This document shows, one piece after another, positions 41,391-51,525 of a stretch of 64,000 nt of DNA. A program made the translations under genes and the position numbers. Below the pieces are notes generated by a model. The model saw only the letters and a program-made list of their open reading frames with translations. It was not told where the DNA came from and ran no database searches. The stretch lies in contig ML058453.1 in NCBI GenBank assembly GCA_003013855.2, forward strand, positions 8,053,861-8,117,860, read 5' to 3'. How positions within the stretch are numbered: position 1 is the first letter of the stretch; each line of letters begins with the position of its first letter. Source of the DNA: Liriodendron chinense. Taxonomy: Eukaryota > Streptophyta > Magnoliopsida > Magnoliales > Magnoliaceae.

Positions 41391-42073
41391 TTTACGCGTG
41401 TGGGAGTCCTTCAGATCCACATGCAGGAACACGTGCTGATTTGGAGCACGTGTGCATGATCAGAGGTTAATATCAGATGGGTTTCACTGTTTGGATCTTC
41501 TGACCTAAAAATCTGGTTATTTTACTACTCGGGTGGGCCAGAGTATTTAGAACAAATGGACGGTTCAAAATTATCCATCGGATTGTCTTGTACTTTTTGT
41601 GGTCCACCTAATCAGTGAACGAGCATAGATTTTGAAAAGAAATTATGTAAGCATTGTGTTCAACCAGAAGGAGAGCTCGGATCTTGCACGCGTGTGCTAT
41701 ATTGGCATTTGTTACTGCGTGTGGATGGGCAGGGTTCCATGCGCGAGTGGGCTGCTCTTGCTAACTTGGAGAGGAGCCTGCCCTTCCGCACGCACCAACA
41801 TGGAACACGTGTGCTTGATCAGATCTTTCCATCCGGTGGTCCACGCTGCGTACATTCCCTAGCCTACAGATCGGGCCATTTCATGCCTCGGATGGCCCAC
41901 AGCATAGGAAACTCATGTACACTGTCTCCCACCTGCCAAGTGAAACGGTCTGATTTTTTAGTCAGATGATCAAAACCGTTAGTTCCAACCAGATGGAAAG
42001 CTCAGATCCTGTACACGTGTTCCATATTCGCAAACGTGCCTCCGTGTGAATGGTCAGGATCACACGCGTAGCA
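41391..42073. mobile_element. Foldback element rich in ACGTG motifs
   Basis: The ends TTTACGCGTGTGGGAG and CACACGCGTAGC are inverted. The interior repeats short phrases such as AACACGTG, GCACGTGTG, GCACGCGTGTG and TACACGTGTTCC, several in inverted orientation, plus ATCAGAT/GATCAAA blocks. Length and internal repeats suggest a compound or partly duplicated element. Related sequence is at 46687-47019. CACGTG/ACGTGT are G-box/ABRE-like motifs, but their regulatory role here is unproven. Confidence 0.5.
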
Positions 42074-42993
42074 AAGCTCGAGTGCATATACCCCAACCTT
42101 CCAAAAAATCCATCACACTGCCCTAGATTTTTAACTTCTAAAATAATGCATAACTCTCTGGCAATTTCTGAGACGCACCTGGGGAGTTCTCCAAAACCAA
42201 CCTTATAAAAGCCTAACTCCCATCGTCTATCCATTCATTTTAATGTCGTGGCCCCCATTTTAGGGAACTGATTGAATTTTATTTACGAAAAATCTGACAT
42301 CTAGTATGGGGCCCACATTTTTCATGGATCGGATTTTCTGTACATAAGGCAATAAAAAGGATTTTCATACCAGCTTAGTATGCTATGGTTGTGTGGATCG
42401 TTTTACCATTAGGTCAAACAAAGCCCCGGAATATTTGAACTTGTGTCTTGATACTCCGGCTACATATGACACTTGATACGCAGGCACTTAGAAATGTTAC
42501 ACAGGAAATACATTAACTCGAATTAAACCGTATAAATAATGGAAATCACTACCATTAAATAACAATCCAAAACCCAGATTGGTTGAATGATCATAACCTT
42601 TGATTCATGGACACTTGCTTTTCGAATTAAGACCATTGGATATTTTCATTATTAACCGTCCAATAAATGTCCACCTATATGATAGTCAGACAGCTAAATA
42701 AGCTTAATCAATCCATAATCACACATCTAAACAGAGAACATAATTTGGACTGTGTAATTTTAATTACTTGTATGAAAAGCGTACAATTTTAACTAATTTA
42801 TAAGTGCCTGAGTATCATCCATCACACTCTGCCAGAGTATCATTTCTCAATCTGAAAAGTCATGCTCCGAACTTACCAACCTATCATCAAGATCAATAAC
42901 TTCTAACAATGATCATTTAAGATAAGAGGAAAACATTCGTACTCTGGAAGAGTATGATACTTCATACCACGGCACTCTCATATTACATACGTA

Positions 42994-43058
<65 letters not shown>

Positions 43059-44190
43059 AAATAAACCGTACAAACAGTCTGCAACACTGTAGATGAGTAG
43101 TAAACCAGCCTTTACAAGGAACTGATTCGAAGCTTGGTGGACATATTATGGACGGTTAAAATTAAAAGCTGTCAGAGGTACGAATTGAATACAATGAATA
43201 TCCATTAACCAAAGGTTAATATCTCCCGATTAATCTTATTTTAAGTCTATAGCTTATCTAAAGTGGGCCATCGATTTGAACCGTTCATTTAAATGTGTGC
43301 CACGTGTACAATTTCAAAGTGGTTGTATTTGAATCATCACACATTCTTTCTTAGTATAAACTAAACTCACTACGATAATGGGATGTAGTAATCATTAAAA
43401 GTGTCAAGATGATCACTAGTAGATGTTCGAGCTTTGTGGGCTGACTAGTGAATTTTATGTGGAATCCAAACCGTGAATTGTGTGAGGCTCATCATTTTCA
43501 CCGTACATCCTAAGAATCATCCCAATCCAAAATTCACGTGGGAGACAAACATGGAGCAATGTACAATTAAAAACCTATATATTCACTTGTTGTGGCCCAC
43601 CTGTTGTTGGAACAGGTATAGTTTCAGTGTAAAACTGCAACTTTCTAGGCCCCACACGATTACTAGTTTAGATGAGATACATACTAAAAGGTGGGCCCCA
43701 AACTCCAACTGTGACTATCTATGGTGTTTCCCTTTTGCCTGGCCCACCTGAGTCAATCATCAGTCTGGATTTTGGAATATACGCATAACATGTGGGAGAA
43801 CATCCATTGGACGGGTTGGATGGCACTCAGACATAAAAGTGGGCCCCACACAGCTTAGAACGTATGAAAATGGACAGTTGTCTTATTCGTACTAAACAGT
43901 GGCAGTATCGTAAATATTTGTAGGAGAATTAGCAGCAAATACCCCACAAAAAGCGCGATTAGTCGATCCTAAGAAGCAGAAAAGCCGTTTTCATCTCATG
44001 TGATCACGTGCTCTCCTCTATTCGTAAAGGCCCGATCACGTGGCTCCATCGATCCGTCGGCATCGCCAGCTAATGCCCTACTAATAATATCCAAGTCAAT
44101 GGACGGTCAACGAGATCCATGCATGCCCCTTCTGCCACCTTTTCTTAAATTAGACATCTGCCCCTTACAAACCAACACCCACCCCTTTTT
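42074..44190. other. Intergenic, no gene recognised
   Basis: AT-rich sequence with a long (AT)n microsatellite at 42996-43055. There are scattered fragments of the family A/B core (TGGGCCCCA, GTGGCCCACCTG) at about 43590-43860 and no convincing reading frame. Confidence 0.55.
42996..43055. repeat. (AT)n microsatellite
   Basis: A pure AT run of about 60 bp, ending in ATGC. Confidence 0.95.
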
Positions 44191-44600
44191 AATCCTGGCC
44201 ATTGCTTTCCATGACATGCTATGCCATGTCCCCCAGCACATATGTATGTCATATCATGTATGCACATTTGGGTCATCTCAATATTCACCATAGGATGCAT
44301 GGCATGGATAATCCTCACCATTGCTTTACATGCCATGACATTCCCCCCATCACATATGCATGTCATACTCATGCATGCACATTTCGGTCATCTCAATATT
44401 CACCATAACGTGCATGGCATGGATAATCCTCACCATTGCTTTCCATGCCATGCCATGACATGCCCCCGTCCCATATATATGTCATACTCATGCATGCACA
44501 TTTGGGTCACCTCAACATTCACCATAGGGTGCTTGCATGGATAATCCTCACCATTGCTTTCCATGCCACCCCATAACATATGTAATCCATATGCATTAAT
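44191..44600. repeat. Tandem repeat, unit about 117 bp, about 3.4 copies
   Basis: Units start at 44191, 44310, 44425 and 44543 with AATCCTCACCATTGCTTTCC (first copy AATCCTGGCC). Each contains CATATGTATGTCATA-type sequence, CATGCATGCACATTTGGGTC and TCACCATA. The spacing is 119, 115 and 118 bp. Each unit is rich in CATG and ATGCATGCA. It does not encode a conserved protein although open frames run through it. Confidence 0.9.
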
Positions 44601-45384
44601 TCACAATTGGTGCATGCATGTGAAGATGGGGGCATGCATGGTGATGAGTCCATGTGTATGTTTTACATCCATACATGCATGTACATATCCATGTTTTGAT
44701 GGGTTAGTAGGCTTTTTAAGTGTATGGTTGCTGCCACTGAAGTAGAAGTTTCATTGAAAGAAGATGACTTATTCTATGCGCCCAGGCAACATGGAGAGCT
44801 GGTGCGCCCATCAGCTGCCACCATTTGTGCGCACCCATATGAAACACCTGCATTGAGCGCACCCATATATATGAAACAGAAGACTAGCCAGCCATCAAAC
44901 TGCATGGGTCCACAATAATTACTAGCCAACCATAAAAAATGTAGGGGTAACAAATTGTTACTATGACATAACGCTATTTCATTGGCAGGCAGAAGCTTTT
45001 GGAGGGGGTTTACCAACTTTCACAAGTAGAGTATGTACTTGATCCTTCCTTGATAGACATATGCAAGCCAATGAAATGACACTACGACGGTAGTTAGTTT
45101 TTTTTTTTTTTTTTTTTAGGTCAGTCATGCAACCCACTCACCTAGTCAATCGTGCAACACATTCACTCAGTGAGTCATGCAAAGCACTCACTAGTGCTGT
45201 TAGCAGTGTAAATTTTCACCACAGATGGGTTTCCAACCGAGGTCCCCTGTTGAAACTCTGTAGAGTCTACCAACAAGGCAAGGCTCTGAACCCACACGAC
45301 ATGAGTAACCTGTTCGGTGTGACCCCTACTCTGCTCCCCACAATGAGTGTATCCGGGATTGTGTCCTACCCATGCTAGGACTGA
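44601..45384. other. Intergenic, no gene recognised
   Basis: Contains more CATGCATG motifs, a repeated GCGCCCA/GCGCACCCATAT phrase at about 44779-44870, a T run (45098-45118), and at about 45225-45290 a minus-strand stretch resembling a tRNA-derived SINE head. That resemblance is weak. Confidence 0.45.
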
Positions 45385-45850
45385 CTCGGTCGCATGGTTC
45401 TATAGGGCCCACACGGATGTATGTGTTTTTTCTACACCAGTTATCCATTTTATCAAATTCTTTTACGTATATCTAAAAAATGAGGCAAATTAAAGGCTCA
45501 AGTGGACCACACAGCGGATATTTAATGCTAATCATTTAAAACTTCATAGGAGCTGCATAAGTCTTGATGAAGCTGTTGTGTTTTCCCTCCGTCTAAGTCC
45601 GTGTACTCATATGAACAAGTCAATGAAAAATAAACATCATGGTCGACTCTACAAAGGTTTTAATAGTGTGTTTTTTTTTTGTTTTTTTTTTTATTTTTTT
45701 TATCACCACGCTTCATATGGCGTGGTCCACTTGAGCCTTAGAAGTTAGATCTACCTCTTTTTTAGCTCATGCCCTAAAATGATCCGGCAAAATAGATGAA
45801 CGACATGAATAAAACACATATCAGGACATAAAGCTCCTGCCATGACCAAG
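45385..45850. mobile_element. Mutator-like MITE, degenerate copy
   Basis: Left core GGGCCCACACGGATGTATGTG and right core AATAAAACACATATCAGG are mirrored, with the typical interior blocks (CTCAAGTGGACCACAC, GGCGTGGTCCACTTGAG). The ends are eroded. A long T-rich run (45671-45700) interrupts the right half. Confidence 0.65.
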
Positions 45851-46104
45851 TTCATCCTGGCCCAATCTACATCCTAATTAGCAGAATGCAGATTTGGTAC
45901 CTTAGTCCCGGAACAATGTCCCTTTGCAATGGTAAGATTTGATAAGATAACAAACTTTTGGTTAAAATGAAGTCACACAAAGCATGTTTAAAAGTTGTTC
46001 CATTCAAATAGGATGGAGGGAGTTCGGGTACAATATCCAATCCATGTCAAGCATGTCATTCATGGAACTATTTTAGATTGTAGAGTGCCTGCCACTCCAT
46101 TGAA

Positions 46105-46470
46105 GTTCTCCTAAATAAGGTAGATCCTAAACTCAAGTGGGCCGCATGACAGTGAACAATGGCGAGGGAATGCACATCGTTGAAACATTCATGGGCCACA
46201 CAAGTTTTGGACCAGGCTAATATTTTTGTGTTCAATTCATCCCAGTGGGAAGGATCCTACGAATTCTGATGGCATACAAATATCACAGTGGACCCAGGGA
46301 AGGTTTCAACGGTAGACAATTCCTCCCACTGCTTTCTATGTTGTGACTCACTTGAGTTTTTTGGATCTCCCTTGTTTTTGAGCTCATGTAATAACACGAC
46401 TCGGCAAAACCGATTCACGGGGTGGATTTCACACAAACATCACGGTGGACCACACCTGGCTTCCGATGAC
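46105..46470. mobile_element. Mutator-like MITE, partial
   Basis: Interior and right arm of the family (CTCAAGTGGGCCGCATGAC, CATCCCAGTGGGAAGGATCC, GGGTGGATTTCACACAAACATCACGGTGG). The left core arm is missing or replaced. Confidence 0.55.
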
Positions 46471-46686
46471 AGTAGCTTCCTGCCGTTAGGGGTCGCACGC
46501 AATAGCACTCCACAGTGTCCACACATGGACTAGACATGCACATGTACCATACATACATGCATGCATGCACATGTTAACATGAAGGATCAGATCCAAATAC
46601 TCATATCTATCCACTACAGACGGAAGTTTTAAATGTGGGATGCACATTCAAATTGAAAATTATATATACACGCAGAAGATTTCTTC

Positions 46687-47019
46687 ATTTCCACACGCGT
46701 GTAGACCCCTCTCCATTTACACGCACTCACACGTGCCAATACATAACCTACGTGCAAGATCTGACCTTTCCATCTGTTTGAAAACAACCGCTTAGATCTT
46801 ACTCCCAAAAAATCAGGCCGTTGCACTCCTCAGGTGGCCAACAATGTACGTAATAAACCAAGGGTTAATCCTGTCCATTGGTTTCATAAGCCGTAGCCCA
46901 CATGAAGTGTGGAACCGTCTGATTTTTTGCCAAGAAGATCTAAACAATGTAGAAAGATCAGTCCACGTGTGCATGCATGCATGTGTGGACGGGCAGAGCT
47001 CCAAAACGCGTGTGGAAAT
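46687..47019. mobile_element. Foldback MITE upstream of the small gene
   Basis: The ends ATTTCCACACGCGT (46687-46700) and ACGCGTGTGGAAAT (47006-47019) are a perfect 14-bp inverted pair. The interior arms are partly mirrored (ATCAGGCCGTTGCACTCC / GGAACCGTCTGATTTTT). It ends about 98 bp before the TATA box of the gene at 47197, so it forms part of that promoter region. No target duplication was found. Confidence 0.7.
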
Positions 47020-47116
47020 AACAGACCGTTGGTAGTGATATGTGACAGATCTAAAAGATGGACGGCATTGAAGACAACGTAATAACATACATAAATACAC
47101 TCTCTCTGCTCATTCA

Positions 47117-47128
47117 TATATATAAATA
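47117..47128 (+). promoter_or_regulatory. TATA box of the small gene
   Basis: TATATATAAATA lies about 80 bp before the ATG at 47197. A start of transcription about 30 bp downstream would give a leader of roughly 45-50 nt consisting mainly of the GA repeat. Confidence 0.6.
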
Positions 47129-47154
47129 TAAGCTATAGCTGGTGTTTCACTTCC

Positions 47155-47157
<3 letters not shown>

Positions 47158-47192
<35 letters not shown>
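47158..47192 (+). repeat. (GA)n repeat in the 5' leader
   Basis: A pure GA run of about 35 bp ending 4 bp before the start codon. GA/CT runs in plant leaders are known binding sites for BBR/BPC GAGA-binding factors. Whether that applies here is not shown by the sequence. Confidence 0.85.
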
Positions 47193-47193
<1 letters not shown>

Positions 47194-47196
47194 TTA

Positions 47197-47834
47197 ATGG
47201 CATGCATTGACATGTTCAACACAGATCACCAGACTCTCTGTGCTCCAATGAGCCCAAGGATCTCATTCTCCAACGATTTCGCTGACGCCGTCGATCATCG
47301 CATGGTCAAGCGAGAGAGGGCAGTGGGCCCCACATCGTCTCCGGCCTCATCGGACTTCGAATTCTCAGTGACCAACTACAGCATGATTGCAGCCGATGAG
47401 ATCTTCTTCAAGGGAAGGCTGCTGCCCTTGAAGGAGAATTGCACCACCCAACTCCAGAAGATGACGCTGCGGGACGAGCTCCTGGTCGGCGACGATGACG
47501 AGGATGACGTGTCACAGAGGCCCCCCAAGGGCCCCATCAGATGGAAGGAGCTCTTGGGTCTGAAGAAGACCCACGCCGTCGGCAAGAAGCATGAGAAGGT
47601 TGATGGGCCTTTGGAGATACTGGAGAGAAAAGCCACCACGCATGCACCCGTCGAGGCGGCACACGTTAGCAAGGCGGCGCAGGTTAGTATTGAGATGGGG
47701 GTGGTGTTGGTGATGGGAACATGGTGATTTGCATTTTTTTTTTTTTTTTATTGTTTATCTGAAGTTGGGTTTTTGTGTTGTTGCAGGATGTTGAGAGTAA
47801 TGGAGGATCGAGGTTCGTCGAGATCGAGATTTGA
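47197..47834 (+). CDS. Uncharacterised plant-specific protein (DUF1645/MAKR-like), two exons
   Basis: Exons 47197-47682 and 47787-47834 (donor CAG/GTTAGT, acceptor TTGCAG/GATGTT) encode 177 residues. The start is the ATG at 47197, giving MACIDMFN; no other in-frame ATG precedes it after the TATA box. Visible blocks are MSPRISFSNDF (about residues 20-30), SDFEFSV and AADEIFFKGRLLPLKE (about 70-85), an acidic run GDDDEDD, GPIRWKELLGLKK, and a C-terminal RFVEIEI in the second exon. The FEF-plus-ADEIFFKG-LLPL layout resembles small plant proteins grouped as DUF1645 or membrane-associated kinase regulator-like. I cannot assign a function. No signal peptide or membrane segment. Coding GC is far higher than in the flanks, which supports a real gene. 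Confidence 0.85.
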
Positions 47835-48149
47835 TAACAGAGAGGAGAGAAAGGGGGGTGGAGTGTAAAAAGATTGGGTGTTGTTTTTTTGGGGTGGATT
47901 GGTTGAGAGGGAGGAGTTGGATAATTAGAAGGGAGAGGATTTGGGTTTGGATTGGTTGGGATGGTTTTAACTTTGTAACTTTCGTTGATCTTTTTCTTCT
48001 TTTGATTTTTAATATCTTTAGAAGTTGGTGTTTGGCTGATTTTTGTATAAAATGTTTTGTGATTCAAGAGTTTCTTGTTGTGTTTAGCATTCAAAGCTAT
48101 GAAGATGGTTTCAGTGAGTTGGATCTGCTTATATATGTTCATGTGAGGT

Positions 48150-48630
48150 TGTAGAGAGAGAGAGATTCATAACCAAAATGCAATAATTTTACTTGGATTC
48201 TATGAGAGAGAATCCCTAACTAATAGGCAGTTATCTTCATTTGGGTTTTTGAGAGAGAGAGAGTTTCATAACCAAAATGCAATGATTTTACTTGGGTTCT
48301 CTGAGTTGGGTTTAATGAGAGAGAGAGAGACCTAAAAGTGTTCTGTGATCTTCATTTGGGTCACACAATCCCCCCATCTAACATACAATGCTCTTCACTT
48401 GAATGCGAGAGAGACTCCCATCACTATCATGTGCAATGATTTTCTCTTGGGTTCTATGAGAGAGAGTCCCACAAATGTGCAATGATTTTCACTTCTTTGA
48501 GAGATTACTGTCAGTCTCATCGCTAACATCCAATGATTTTCACTTGGGTTCCTTAAGAGAGATTCCCCTCACTAACATGGAGTCATGAGTGAGATCTTCA
48601 TGAAATCTATAGAGAGAGAAATCCTTATCT
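48150..48630. repeat. Degenerate GA-rich minisatellite
   Basis: Repeated units of roughly 60-100 bp, each made of GAGAGAGA, then TTTCATAACCAAAATGCAATGATTTT-like sequence (in pieces), then ACTTGGGTTCTATGAG. At least six imperfect copies are readable (starting about 48152, 48251, 48316, 48407, 48455 and 48545). It begins about 320 bp after the stop codon of the small gene and may include its 3' end. Confidence 0.75.
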
Positions 48631-48804
48631 TCACATGAAGGTGAAGCCCAAAAAGTAAGAGCTGTGATGCTTGCTGTCCACTAAGCCACGTGGAAATCAG
48701 CATGCAAGAAGACAAAAGAGATCCATCTGGGCCCACCTCATCAATACCACCTGTCAACCAGCGGCGACATGCTTGTCTCATCACCAATGCTCCCTCACTG
48801 TTAG

Positions 48805-49337
48805 GGCCGCGGATCTGCTAGTCCCAGCGGGAGCAGCATAAGGGATGGTTTCATAGCTGTGGGCCCCACCATGATGTATGTGTTTTATCCACTTCGTTAA
48901 TTCATTTTTTCATCTGATTTTAAGCCAAAAGCCTAAAAACAAGATAGATCTATATCTCAAGTGGACCACACCACACTATAGGAAAAAAGTAAGAATTGAA
49001 CTTCCACCATTAAAATCCTCCTGGAGACCACTATAATGTTTATTTTCCATCCAACCTGTTGATAAGGTCACATAGACCTAGACGAAGAGAAAAAAAGCAA
49101 ATATCAGCTTGATACCAAACTTCTGAGGACCCCAAAAAGTTTCCAACAATAAGCATCAATCACCAATGTTTTCCTGTGGTGTGGTCCACCTGAGATTTGG
49201 ATCTATCTCATTTTTGGTCTCATGACTTAAAATGAAATGGAAAAATGAATGGACGGAGTGGATAAAACACATACATCATGGTGGATCCCACAAAGCTTTG
49301 AAAACATCCCTTATGCTAGCCCCGCATATCCGCGCCC
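48805..49337. mobile_element. Mutator-like MITE, copy with 9-bp target duplication
   Basis: The inverted ends GGCCGCGGATCTGC and (complement) GGGCGCGGATATGC are followed by AGCATAAGGGATG and then the family core. The flanks CACTGTTAG (48796-48804) and GACTGTTAG (49338-49346) match at 8 of 9 bases. A 9-bp duplication with long inverted repeats is the mark of Mutator-like elements. Length 533 bp, interior non-coding. Confidence 0.85.
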
Positions 49338-49351
49338 GACTGTTAGATACT

Positions 49352-49937
49352 AAGGGCCTGTTTGGTTGCAGAACCCAAATTCTAGAGAAAATCTAGATTC
49401 CACTGTTGGAATCCAAAATTGTAGAAACTAGAATGGTACCCAGGTTTTATCCGTAACTTGGTGTTTGGTTGAAAACATTGCAATTCAGATTGTGTTCCAA
49501 CCATTGCTTGTGGCATGACCCACTTGGGCTTCAGATCCACCTGAGAACCTTACCCCTGGCCTATTATAGTCCTGCAAGATAGATGGCTAGGTTGGATGGC
49601 GAATAAATATTATAGTGGGCCCTAGGAAGTTTTTAACGGTGGACATTCAATCAATGCTGTTTTCCTGTGGTGTGGCCCGTGGAGATATAAAACATATACA
49701 ACATAGATGTACAACGCATACATGGAGGTGGTGACGCTCACTTCCGCCTCTTTTCCCTTCCATAGAATCGGTCGCCCACACCGTTTCCACTAATCCCGGT
49801 TCCACTTAATTTAGGTTTCCAATAGAATCCTCTTTGACTGGAACTTGCCACCAAGCACCTCAGTGAAAATCGGATTCTACCGGAATCTAGATTTTAAGCT
49901 GGAAACGGATTTCCAGATCCCAACCAAACGGGCCCTA
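49352..49937. mobile_element. hAT-like MITE with nested family A fragment
   Basis: The ends AAGGGCCTGTTTGGTTGCAG and CCCAACCAAACGGGCCCTA are inverted. A piece of the Mutator-like family (GACCCACTTGGGC...CTGTGGTGTGGCCCG, about 49515-49680) is inserted inside. It starts only a few bases after the previous element's target duplication. Confidence 0.7.
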
Positions 49938-50146
49938 GTGGTCACATCAATGCATTTACAGTTAGAAGCGACTTCCAATGCCATGCAAAGCTCCAGAGCC
50001 TTTCTTTCCATTTTTGGCCCACTGCCCTGCCCTTACTGTTCTCTCCTGGCCCACCACAGTCTCGCCTCCGCTCCCCTCCACCCAAGTCCGACCTATTTGA
50101 ATTCCTTAGGCATGTTCATGTGCGCACGCGCAACCCTTGCCTCGCC

Positions 50147-50639
50147 GGGGCAGATTAGGTGTTACCTTAGTGGGTGTTAATCTTACCGTGTGGGGCTCAC
50201 ATTGATGAATTTTTTTTTTTTGTATATCCACGCCGTCCATCCGTTTTCTCATGTTATCTTAGGACTTAGATACCAAATCTTAAGTAGATCCAAATCTCCA
50301 GTGGACCACACCACTGGAACACATTGGTGAATGACCACTAAAAGCTTTTAGCGGGCCAAAAAAGTTTTTGTATCAAGATGATTTGTACATTTTCCCTTCA
50401 TCCAGGTCTGAAAACATTATGGTGGGCATTTCTGTGCACTCTAGGAAGTTTTTAATGGTGGGCATTTGGTCACCACGGTTTCCTTTGGTGTGGTCCACCT
50501 GAAATTTGGATCTGCTTAATTTTTTTGCAACACGTTCTAAAATGGGCTGGAAAAAACGGATGGACGGCGTGGATATACAAAAACATCATTAAGATAGGTC
50601 CCACTAAGGTGTTAGCGGGGTAACACCTAATACCCTCCC
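50147..50639. mobile_element. Mutator-like MITE with perfect 9-bp target duplication
   Basis: The left end GGGGCAGATTAGGTGTTACC is mirrored by the right end (complement GGGAGGGTATTAGGTGTTACC, in two parts). The flanking 9-mers TGCCTCGCC (50138-50146 and 50640-50648) are identical. The right end carries a hairpin AGGTGTTA-6 nt-TAACACCT (50607-50628). Typical interior: ATATCCACGCCGTCCATCCG, GGTGTGGTCCACCTG. Length 493 bp. Confidence 0.92.
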
Positions 50640-50689
50640 TGCCTCGCCAGACTGCTTGCATCATGCTCCCTACTTGGGTCTCTGTAAAA

Positions 50690-51525
50690 TCCCCTCCGTC
50701 CATCAGTTGTACCAAATGATTTTCTCTGTACATAATAAAAGTAAGCTTAGCCCAAAACTTAAGTGGGCCACTTAATTACCAGAGCAATGTAAAACTACCC
50801 TTAAATTTACTCGGTATGGCCTACCTGAGTTTTGGATCAGGCTGATGTTTGGGGATGTCTCTTAATCCTGCGTGTATCACCTGATGAGCGGGTTGGATGG
50901 CATATAAACAACATGGTGGCCTTGGGAAGATTTCTATGGTGGAAGTCCAACTCTACTCTTTCCTTTGATGTGGCCCACCTGAGTTTTGCATCGGTCTGAT
51001 ATTTTCTGTGCAGGTCTTAACATGAGGTGCTGCAACTGATAGGTGGAGAAGATATCACATGCATCACGATGGTCCCACAAAGATTGATTGGCACACGCTC
51101 TTCTTCATTGGAATTGCATTTGGCATCGTGCAAATCCCATATTGCGTTTGGAGAGGTTGGGATTAGGCGGGATAGAATTGCATTGGGTCCCACACGAATC
51201 CCGCTCACATGGTTTGAAAAGTTTGAAAATGTAAGGCTAATGTCAACATGGTACTGTGGGTCCCGCCATGATGTATGGACTATATCCACACCATCCATCC
51301 ATTTTTCGAGATCATTTTAGGGCAAGGGCCCAAAAATCAGGTAGATCCATAGCTCAAGTGGACCCCACCACAGAAAGTAGCTGGGATTGAACGCTCACTG
51401 TTGAAACTTCTGCTGTGCTATGGTCCATTGTATTTCCTGCTTCTTTTTTTAGTACTTGCCATAAAATTATGTTGCGGAATGGATGGACGGTGTAGATATA
51501 ACACGTACATTATGAGATCAATGAT
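50690..51525. mobile_element. Two partial Mutator-like MITE copies
   Basis: About 50690-51075 has the interior and right arm (TTGGATGGCATATAAACAACATGG, GTGGCCCACCTGAG, CACATGCATCACGATGG). About 51250-51525 has both core arms (GATGTATGGACTATATCCAC; GGACGGTGTAGATATAACACG) but a much shortened interior. Between them lies a T/C-rich stretch with TTGGCATCGTGC that matches neither. Confidence 0.6.

Noticed and set aside
44191..44600. Possible CRISPR-like array
   Set aside because: The repeats are 117-bp head-to-tail units without unique spacers, in plant nuclear DNA.
47684..48142. 152-codon minus-strand frame antisense to the small gene's end
   Set aside because: Lys/Asn/Pro-rich low-complexity translation of the T-rich 3' UTR; no recognisable domain.
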